A stretch of 13,690 nucleotides of DNA from CAVHIG01 sp963636105 (GTDB lineage Bacteria; Bacillota; Clostridia; Peptostreptococcales; Anaerovoracaceae). Under the pieces are notes generated by a model that was not told where the DNA came from, ran no database searches, and worked only from the letters and a program-made list of their open reading frames with translations. Shown piece by piece: positions 5,819 through 11,593 of the stretch. Each line of letters begins with the position of its first letter. The stretch's first letter is position 1. Location: positions 1 to 13,690 of the forward strand of contig CAVHIG010000049.1 in NCBI GenBank assembly GCA_963636105.1. Reading direction: 5' to 3'. A program made the position numbers and the translations under genes.

Positions 5819-6871
5819 ATGCCGTTTCAGATTATCCGAAATGATATAACTAAAGTAAAAGCGGACGCTATCGTGAATACGGCGAATCCAAGACCGGTGA
5901 TCGGCAGCGGTACAGATAGTGCGATATACAAGGCTGCCGGAGAAAAGCAATTGCTTAAAGAGCGACAGAAGATTGGAGATATTGCTCCCGGGCAGGCCTT
6001 CCATACAGCTGCCTTTAATCTGGATGCAAAGTATGTAATCCATACAGTCGGACCGGTATGGGTAGATGGCAAGCATGGAGAACGTGATATTCTCCATGCT
6101 TGCTATGCCAATTCACTTAAAAAGGCAGCAGAGCTCTCATGCGAAAGCATTGCCTTTCCATTGATTGCAACAGGTGTATATGGATTTCCGAAAGATGAAG
6201 CGCTGCAAATTGCTCTGGCGGAGATCAATAGATTTTTGCTGACATATGATATGAATGTCATCCTTGTGGTCTTTGACCGGAAGGCATTTGAGCTTTCAGG
6301 CAAGCTTGTCGGTGCTATCGAAGAATACATTGATGAGCATGCGGCATCGAAGCTCCGTGCATCGGAATACGGCGAAAATTATGAGACTGAGCGCCGTATT
6401 AGCCGTATTAGAAGAGAGCACTACCTGAGATCTTCAATGCATACGTATGAGGACTTTTCTGCGGTGGAAACTGCGCTATCTGCGATTCCGGATGTATCCG
6501 GGAAAAGCCTGGATGAAGTCTTATGTAGCAATGAAGATACTTTTCAGCGGCGCCTATTCAAGCTGATAGATGAGCGCGGTATGGATGATGTGTCGGTCTA
6601 TAAGAAGGCGAATATCGATCGGAAGGTATTTTCAAAAATTCGTTGCAATGAGGATTATAAACCGAAGAAGAAGACAGCGGTAGCTTTTGCGATAGCCTTG
6701 CAGCTCGATATGCCTACAATGCTTGATCTGCTTTCGAGAGCGGAGATCGCATTTTCACCAAGCAATAAATTTGATTTGATCATCACATATTTTATCACAA
6801 ATAAGGTATATGACATTTATGAGATAAATGCCGCACTGTTCAAATACGGTCAGCCGATACTCGGAGATTAA
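5819..6871 (+). CDS. Macro domain protein with C-terminal HTH-like helical domain
   Basis: The product has 350 residues. Residues 1-175 form a macro domain, which binds ADP-ribose and in many members hydrolyses ADP-ribose esters or O-acetyl-ADP-ribose. Seen are NDITKVKADAIVNTANP (8-24), the loop VIGSGTDSAIYKAAG (27-41), KYVIHTVGPVW (71-81) and FPLIATGVYGFPKDEA (113-128). The loop reads GSGTDSA rather than the usual GGGVDGA, a variant I recall from a clostridial subgroup with this same C-terminus; the substrate may differ. Residues 175-235 are a charged linker. Residues 240-350 are helical, and VSVYKKANIDRKVFSKIR to AVAFAIALQLD resembles a Cro/CI-type helix-turn-helix; it ends FKYGQPILGD. ATG 5819 gives the standard MPFQIIRND start, with GGGTGAG a few bases before. 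It is 18 bases after DUF3842 and 38 bases before the nitroreductase, so an operon is likely. Confidence 0.88.
   Translation: MPFQIIRNDITKVKADAIVNTANPRPVIGSGTDSAIYKAAGEKQLLKERQKIGDIAPGQAFHTAAFNLDAKYVIHTVGPVWVDGKHGERDILHACYANSLKKAAELSCESIAFPLIATGVYGFPKDEALQIALAEINRFLLTYDMNVILVVFDRKAFELSGKLVGAIEEYIDEHAASKLRASEYGENYETERRISRIRREHYLRSSMHTYEDFSAVETALSAIPDVSGKSLDEVLCSNEDTFQRRLFKLIDERGMDDVSVYKKANIDRKVFSKIRCNEDYKPKKKTAVAFAIALQLDMPTMLDLLSRAEIAFSPSNKFDLIITYFITNKVYDIYEINAALFKYGQPILGD
6069..6103. repeat. Perfect 14-bp inverted repeat inside the macro gene
   Basis: GCAAGCATGGAGAA (6069-6082) and TTCTCCATGCTTGC (6090-6103) are exact reverse complements around a 7-base loop; with one G-U pair the RNA stem extends to 17 pairs (6066-6106). 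It lies wholly in coding sequence and no T-run follows. Confidence 0.85.
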
Positions 6872-6905
6872 TTTTTTCTCATATTATAATTCAGAGGAGG
6901 GTCTA

Positions 6906-6930
6906 CGCTATGAACGAAACACTAAAAGTA
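6906..6930. repeat. 25-base direct repeat, copy 1 (nitroreductase start)
   Basis: This stretch, which holds the nitroreductase ATG and first codons, matches 7441-7465 at 22 of 25 positions without gaps. The second copy lies ten bases after the gene's stop codon. Confidence 0.7.
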
Positions 6931-7431
6931 CTGGAAAACAGACGAAGTTGCCGCAATTTCAAGCCTGATATGATTACAGAGGAAGAGCTTCAGGCTGTGA
7001 TTAAAGCGGGTACTTATGCGCCTACAGGTATGGGCAAGCAGAGTCCGATTATACTTGCTATTACAAATCCGGATAAAATAAAGGAATTTTCCAAGGCAAA
7101 CGCTGCCATTATGGGTGCGGATAAGGATCCGTTTTATGGAGCGCCTGTTATTTTGGTAGTGCTCGCAAATAAGGCTGTGCCTACGTATCTGTATGATGGA
7201 GCGCTGGTCATGGGTAATTTGCTGAATGCAGCCGAAAGCCTTGGCCTTGGAAGTATTTGGATTCACCGTGCAAAGGAAGAGTTTGAATCGGATTTTGGGC
7301 AGAAGCTTTTGAAGGAGCTCGGCATAGAAGGTGATTATGAGGGTATAGGTCACTGTGCGCTGGGCTACAAGGCTGAGCCCGCAAAAGAGCCTGCACCGAG
7401 AAAAGCCGATTACGTATATTATGTCAGATAG
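6910..7431 (+). CDS. Nitroreductase family protein (FMN-dependent)
   Basis: The product has 173 residues and fits the nitroreductase family, flavoenzymes that use NAD(P)H to reduce nitro compounds, quinones or other acceptors; the natural substrate is not deducible. The FMN phosphate-binding RRSCRNF (11-17) is near the N-terminus, followed by AGTYAPTGMGKQSP (33-46), the GAPVILVV strand (77-84), the helix GALVMGNLLNAAESLGLGSI (97-116) and the C-terminal IGHCALGYK. The length is at the short end of the family, as in other clostridial single-domain members. GAGGAGGG (6894-6901) is 8 bases before ATG. It follows the macro gene by 38 bases and precedes the EamA gene by 61 bases with no terminator between. 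Confidence 0.9.
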   Translation: MNETLKVLENRRSCRNFKPDMITEEELQAVIKAGTYAPTGMGKQSPIILAITNPDKIKEFSKANAAIMGADKDPFYGAPVILVVLANKAVPTYLYDGALVMGNLLNAAESLGLGSIWIHRAKEEFESDFGQKLLKELGIEGDYEGIGHCALGYKAEPAKEPAPRKADYVYYVR

Positions 7432-7440
7432 TATGTATGA

Positions 7441-7465
7441 CGCCATGAACTGAACACTAAAAGTA
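7441..7465. repeat. 25-base direct repeat, copy 2 (after nitroreductase)
   Basis: It reads CGCCATGAACTGAACACTAA and onward, so the copied start codon is followed after one codon by TGA. It looks like the remnant of a second, lost gene copy or of a duplication around the gene. Confidence 0.65.
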
Positions 7466-7492
7466 TATGCTATAGAGGAGGCCTACAAAAAT

Positions 7493-7906
7493 ATGTGGGG
7501 AGTATTTGCGGTTTTATCTGCTGTATTTGCGGCGCTCACATCCATACTGGCAAAGATTGGAATAGAGAATGTAAATTCGAATTTGGGAACTGCGATTCGC
7601 ACTATGGTTGTGGTGGTCATGGCGTGGGGGATGGTTTTCCTCACGAACAGCTTTGGTGGGATTACAGAAATAAGCAAAAAAAGCTGGATATTTCTGATTT
7701 TATCCGGACTTGCTACCGGTGCATCCTGGCTGTGCTATTATAGGGCATTGCAGATGGGGGAGGCGTCCAAGGTAGTTCCTATCGACAAGCTGAGTGTCGT
7801 GATTACCCTGGTACTTGCCTTTGTATTTTTGCATGAGCAGTTTACATCCAAGTCGCTTATTGGCTGTATTTTGATTACTGTCGGAACATTGGTGATGGTG
7901 CTTTAA
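7493..7906 (+). CDS. Single-domain EamA-type small membrane permease
   Basis: The product has 137 residues and five predicted membrane segments: about 2-22, 31-52, 64-85, 98-114 and 120-137. It forms one EamA (DMT superfamily) domain. Seen are LAKIGIENVNSNLGTAIRT after the first helix, the third-helix segment GASWLCYYRALQMGEASKVV, and PIDKLSVVITLVLAFVFLHE, all standard for the short bacterial/archaeal EamA proteins of about 140 residues. Half-size members are thought to work as dimers; the substrate is unknown. GAGGAGG (7475-7481) is 11 bases upstream of ATG. It probably forms the end of the operon that begins with DUF3842, although the next 360 bases hold a broken gene before the terminator. 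Confidence 0.87.
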   Translation: MWGVFAVLSAVFAALTSILAKIGIENVNSNLGTAIRTMVVVVMAWGMVFLTNSFGGITEISKKSWIFLILSGLATGASWLCYYRALQMGEASKVVPIDKLSVVITLVLAFVFLHEQFTSKSLIGCILITVGTLVMVL

Positions 7907-7949
7907 AGAGAAGGTCAGTCGAAATGCAAATTTGAGAAGGGAGACAAGA

Positions 7950-8258
7950 ATGGATACAAAGAATACAGTACCTGAAGGTGATAGAGTCATGCATATAGCG
8001 GCGGGAGATGATTTTTGGGGTCAGATGGAAAATTAAATTCCAGTGATCATATATCCTCGACTGGAAATTACCTTTGCAAAGGATATGGGTGGAATTTAAT
8101 CCTCCGTAAATCCTGCCTCCACAAGGCTCATTTTTGGCGGTACAAATTTCCAAAAGAATTTCGGTATGCTTTTCCTTTACGGAGCAGTAGTGATATCTAT
8201 CATAGGCTTGATATTCACTTTCCTGGTGGAAAAGGCCTTGAAAAAACAGCAAAATTAA
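7950..8258 (+). pseudogene. Degenerate membrane protein gene with two in-frame TAA codons
   Basis: A good ribosome site (AAGGGAG, 7937-7943) precedes ATG 7950, which opens 28 codons to TAA 8034. The same frame continues IPVIIYPRLEITFAKDMGGI to a second TAA at 8097, then reads about 52 codons to TAA 8256. The last part looks like real protein: RLIFGGTNFQKNFGMLFL, then a hydrophobic helix VVISIIGLIFTFLVEKAL and a basic tail, typical of the last helix of a transporter. Because all three pieces share a frame, the simplest reading is a decayed gene, possibly shortened by deletions. The parent family is uncertain; a major facilitator transporter is one guess. Alternatively the first 28 codons are a genuine tiny protein. 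Confidence 0.45.
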
Positions 8259-8272
8259 AAAAAGAACAAAAT

Positions 8273-8315
8273 AATCCCCCACAAGCCGCACATACAGCAG
8301 TGGGGGATTTTCTTA
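8273..8315. terminator. Strong bidirectional terminator
   Basis: AATCCCCCAC (8273-8282) pairs perfectly with GTGGGGGATT (8300-8309) around a 17-base loop, followed by TTTCTTATTTTC. Read on the minus strand the stem is followed by ATTTTGTTCTTTTTTT. It separates the rightward genes from the leftward kinase gene and serves both. Confidence 0.88.
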
Positions 8316-8355
8316 TTTTCTTAATGAATGCATTTGATTGGATTTGATGCAGTCA

Positions 8356-10806
8356 TTATTTTTTTGCGTACTTTTGAATCGCACTATTCAGGGCATGAGG
8401 CTCGATAGGCTTGCCTACGTGGTCATTCATGCCGGCATCGAGGCAAAGCTTTCTGTCCTCGGCAAAGGCATTTGCGGTCATAGCTATGATAGGGACAGTA
8501 GTCGCGTCCGGCCTATTTAAGGCACGGATTTCCTTGGTAGCCTCTATTCCGTCCATAACAGGCATCATCATATCCATGAAAATATAATCAAAGGTGTATG
8601 GAGCGGACTCTTTGAAGGCATACAAGGCAATAAGACCATTGTTTGCTTCGGTGACAACAAGACCCTTTTCCTCAAGCATAATTTTTGCTATCTCCATATT
8701 GAGCTCATTATCCTCTACAAGAAGTGCCTTTCGTCCGCTGACATCTATATCTGCACTGCTTACAGGCACGGCTGCGATCTCCTTATGCTCTTTATCGATA
8801 GGGAAGCTCATAACCATTCTGACAGTAGTGCCTACATTTTCCTCGCTTTTAAGCTCTACATATCCACCCATAAGCTCTATGATGTCCTTTACAATCGAAA
8901 GCCCAAGGCCAGAACCGGAAAAACTTGTAGTCGTCTCCTTGCCTTCCTGAGAAAAAGGATTGAAAGCCTGTTTTTGGAATTCTTTGCTCATTCCAAGGCC
9001 GGTATCAGAGCATACAAATTCATAGGTGGCATTGTCTCCATCAAAGGCGATTTCATTTGCGTATATTTTGATAGAACCTCCGGGGCGGTTGTATTTTACT
9101 GCATTTGAAGCTACATTCATAAGTACGCGATTCAGATGCAAAGGACTCCCAAAAACATATTTGTGAACTATATGAGAAGCATCTCTACCGCCTGAAAAAA
9201 TGATGCTGTGCTCATTTGCCGCAGTCTCAATCAAAGGCAGCGTATTGAGCAGAACCTGAGCTATATTAAAAGGCTTGTGCTCCAGTACTATAGAACCGGA
9301 TTCGAGCTTGCTTATATCGAGCACATTATTTACAAGGTCGAGAAGGTAATTGGCCGAGTGCTTTATCTTGCTCATGCATTCATCCAGCTTTTCACTGTCA
9401 CTGCGATAGCGCTCTGCTATGCGCAGCATTCCTATGATGCCATTTAGCGGAGTACGTATATCGTGGCTCATGCGACGCAAAAAATTTGTCTTGGATATAT
9501 TCGCCTTGTCCGCTTCGATAGCGGAAGCCTTGAGCTGTTCCTTATATGAAAGCTCCTTTGCCTTTTCCCTCGAGATATTTCTCGCAACATAAAGGGCAGT
9601 CAGAAGGTGACCTTCCTCATCTCTTTGCTGAGCAATGAATCTCGCCTCAAACCATCGCCCGTTTTTGTCTTTATATTCCGTCACAATCGTATCGACATCC
9701 CTGAGACGCTCATCAAGCGTACCGAGGTCGAGGAAACTGCGCATGTCCTCGCGCATTTCCGGGATCATGAAAGATTCAAGAATTGATTCCTTGACAAGGT
9801 CAAAATCTCCGCTTGTCTGATCATTTGTGGCAGTCATCATAAGCTCTACACTCTTTATGATCTTGTAGCCGTGAGTCGGAATATCAGCCTCCATAATAGT
9901 GGTATATATAGTGGAGATCGCATTGATAACCTCCGCATGCGAAGCAGCCCTTTCTATGGCAAAATCGCGCTCTGCCTCATCATCTATACATCTTGAAAGA
10001 GAGATGGCCTCTATTTTATCCTCAGAGCATTCCGTACAGAGCACTCGCGTATCCATATAATGGATTTTTCCGTCATCTCCATATTGTGTGTGGCGGAGTG
10101 TAAGCTCTTTTCGCCCCTGTTTGAAAGCCGCTATAGTGGCCTCTCTATTGAAAAGAGCCCAAAAATCAGCAGCCTGCTTCGGATCCGGGATAGTAGATGC
10201 TCCGACCCTGATGAGCTCATCTATCGTTCCGGACTCTGCTGCTGTCTTATTCAGAAATTTATCATATTCAATCATATGATAGTGATCATTTTTATAGTCA
10301 ATATTTATGGCAAGAGGGTAGACCGTACCCATGGCCATAGCAAAATCATGTATTTTTATGTTGAGCTTTCTTTCTCTTTCAAGGTCCTCCAGGAGCCTTT
10401 CACGGGCTTCGCGCTGCTGTGCGCGCTGGAATACGCTTTCCTTTATATCAAAAAGCGTGCAGACACAATATCCTGTCTTGCTCGTAGGATATACATCCAC
10501 ATGCAGATAGCGATTTATCTCTTCGGATATATCGTCAAAATTTGCGCCCTTACCAAGGTAGGCTGCCTCATAATAAGGCTTTAGCCATTTGCGATTGCCC
10601 TCCGGAAATATTTCAAAAAAGCGATGTCCGATGAGCTCTTCAATGCTCTTGCCCTCAAGCTCCGCAAGTACTTTATTTGCGTATATGAATGTCCAGTCAA
10701 AAGGCTCGCCCTTGTCATCAAGGTCTACGTGAATAAGGCAAAAGGCATTTTGGTTGAAATCATTCGTATCAATTGAAAAATCATTTTTGGTTAAGAGCTC
10801 GGTCAT
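8356..10806 (-). CDS. Soluble hybrid sensor histidine kinase with receiver domain
   Basis: From ATG 10806 the protein has 816 residues and no membrane segment, so it senses a cytoplasmic signal. About 15-125 is a PAS domain (FDWTFIYANKVLAELEGKSI); about 140-285 is a second, PAS-like region; about 290-415 is a third PAS with PAC ending (RDVDTIVTEYKDKNGRWFEA). A coiled coil follows. HisKA has SHDIRTPLNGIIGM with phosphorylated His448. The ATPase domain shows the N-box SNAVKYN (Asn568), DTGLGM (Asp601) and GSGLGLSIV. A receiver domain (about 690-815) has VEDNELN, the phospho-acceptor in FMDMMMPVMDG (Asp745), MTANAF and VGKP. It lacks an Hpt domain, so the phosphate probably stays on the receiver or moves to a partner elsewhere. 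The start is chosen because GGAG lies 6 bases upstream of ATG 10806; an ATG at 10848 has no ribosome site. No regulator gene is adjacent. Confidence 0.93.
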   Translation of the reverse strand: MTELLTKNDFSIDTNDFNQNAFCLIHVDLDDKGEPFDWTFIYANKVLAELEGKSIEELIGHRFFEIFPEGNRKWLKPYYEAAYLGKGANFDDISEEINRYLHVDVYPTSKTGYCVCTLFDIKESVFQRAQQREARERLLEDLERERKLNIKIHDFAMAMGTVYPLAINIDYKNDHYHMIEYDKFLNKTAAESGTIDELIRVGASTIPDPKQAADFWALFNREATIAAFKQGRKELTLRHTQYGDDGKIHYMDTRVLCTECSEDKIEAISLSRCIDDEAERDFAIERAASHAEVINAISTIYTTIMEADIPTHGYKIIKSVELMMTATNDQTSGDFDLVKESILESFMIPEMREDMRSFLDLGTLDERLRDVDTIVTEYKDKNGRWFEARFIAQQRDEEGHLLTALYVARNISREKAKELSYKEQLKASAIEADKANISKTNFLRRMSHDIRTPLNGIIGMLRIAERYRSDSEKLDECMSKIKHSANYLLDLVNNVLDISKLESGSIVLEHKPFNIAQVLLNTLPLIETAANEHSIIFSGGRDASHIVHKYVFGSPLHLNRVLMNVASNAVKYNRPGGSIKIYANEIAFDGDNATYEFVCSDTGLGMSKEFQKQAFNPFSQEGKETTTSFSGSGLGLSIVKDIIELMGGYVELKSEENVGTTVRMVMSFPIDKEHKEIAAVPVSSADIDVSGRKALLVEDNELNMEIAKIMLEEKGLVVTEANNGLIALYAFKESAPYTFDYIFMDMMMPVMDGIEATKEIRALNRPDATTVPIIAMTANAFAEDRKLCLDAGMNDHVGKPIEPHALNSAIQKYAKK

Positions 10807-10856
10807 AAAAATCTCCGTTCTGCATTCCTCATCTATACCGTCTTGCATCAGTACAA

Positions 10857-10884
10857 ATTATCATGTGAAGAGCTCTTATCCCAA
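10857..10884 (-). promoter_or_regulatory. Weak candidate promoter of the kinase gene
   Basis: On the minus strand TTGGGA (10884-10879), 16 bases, then GATAAT (10862-10857). The perfect 10-bp palindrome AAGAGCTCTT (10868-10877) fills the spacer and could be an operator. The remaining gap 10885-11000 shows nothing I recognise. Confidence 0.3.
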
Positions 10885-11005
10885 AAGCAAGAAATGATAA
10901 AAACTCAAAATTATCTCTATGCACACCAACTCAATCTTATCACTTTCAGGGAGCAAATGCAAGAGGCTGAGGCGGCGGAAACTGCGTAATTTTTGCGAAG
11001 GGAGC

Positions 11006-11034
11006 TTGATTTCTACGAAAAAATAAAATATACT
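11006..11034 (+). promoter_or_regulatory. Promoter of the thioesterase gene
   Basis: TTGATT (11006-11011), a 17-base A-rich spacer and TATACT (11029-11034) form a good housekeeping promoter about 100 bases before the start codon. Confidence 0.6.
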
Positions 11035-11041
11035 TATTAAG

Positions 11042-11075
11042 TCCGCAAATGCATGACATTTTGCTGCCTTGCGGA
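11042..11075 (+). promoter_or_regulatory. Leader hairpin of the thioesterase mRNA
   Basis: TCCGCAA (11042-11048) and TTGCGGA (11069-11075) are exact reverse complements around a 20-base loop, placed at the predicted 5' end of the transcript. No T-run follows, so it may stabilise the mRNA or bind a regulator. Confidence 0.4.
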
Positions 11076-11131
11076 ATACCAAATGCAAGACAAAAATAAG
11101 AAAATGTAAATAAGAAGGAGAGCTTAATAAA

Positions 11132-11593
11132 ATGACCTGGGCAGAAAACATAAAAGATATAATAGATAAATTTGAACGTGAAAAAGAATCCTTTACGATG
11201 TGTGATTTCACTGAAAAAAGCATATATCTGAGCCATGTCGACAATGAAAAAATGGAATTTTCAGTCGAGATAAAGGTAGAAAAATGGATGGAGAATCCGA
11301 GAAAAGAGCTGCACGGAGGTGTGTGCGCAACCTTTTTTGATACAGTCACTGGAATCGCAGCCATAGCATCGGTAAGGGTAAAAAAAGAAAATGACGCGGC
11401 CGATAAAAATGATGTCGCTACAGTAGATCTCTATACAAACTTTGTAAGTAGGATGCCAAACGATCAAACCCTGGTAATCACTACCAGGGTTTTGAAAAAC
11501 GGACGTCAGTTCATAAGATTTGAATCTCAGGCCAGATCAAAGGAGACAGGCAAGCTCATAGCCACATGCATGGCAAACTACGTAGCCCTCTAA
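11132..11593 (+). CDS. PaaI/hotdog-fold acyl-CoA thioesterase
   Basis: The product has 153 residues and fits the PaaI-type hotdog thioesterases, which hydrolyse acyl-CoA thioesters. The central helix motif is ELHGGVCATFFDTVTGIAA (59-77), with the HGG turn and Asp70 at the usual catalytic position. The later strands VATVDLYTNFVSRM and GRQFIRFESQA complete the fold. Residues 82-94 form a Lys/Asp-rich insertion between the helix and the next strand. AAGGAG (11115-11120) is 11 bases before ATG. The gene has its own promoter and leader hairpin, and its stop codon overlaps that of the convergent lipoprotein gene. The acyl substrate cannot be read from sequence. Confidence 0.87.
   Translation: MTWAENIKDIIDKFEREKESFTMCDFTEKSIYLSHVDNEKMEFSVEIKVEKWMENPRKELHGGVCATFFDTVTGIAAIASVRVKKENDAADKNDVATVDLYTNFVSRMPNDQTLVITTRVLKNGRQFIRFESQARSKETGKLIATCMANYVAL
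11466..11492. repeat. Perfect 11-bp inverted repeat inside the thioesterase gene
   Basis: AAACCCTGGTA (11466-11476) and TACCAGGGTTT (11482-11492) are exact reverse complements with a 5-base loop, followed on the plus strand by one more T and then GAAAA. It lies about 100 bases past the stop of the minus-strand lipoprotein gene and could slow or end that transcript. Confidence 0.85.

Noticed and set aside
6922..7446. 174-codon minus-strand frame opposite the nitroreductase
   Set aside because: It mirrors the nitroreductase codons; composition is not protein-like and there is no ribosome site.
8015..8347. 110-codon plus-strand frame after EamA
   Set aside because: It runs through the terminator hairpin at 8273 and is not protein-like; the neighbouring frame carries the transporter-like segments.
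10060..10584. 174-codon plus-strand frame inside the kinase gene
   Set aside because: It is antisense to well-conserved PAS-domain coding sequence, has no ribosome site and no recognisable protein features.
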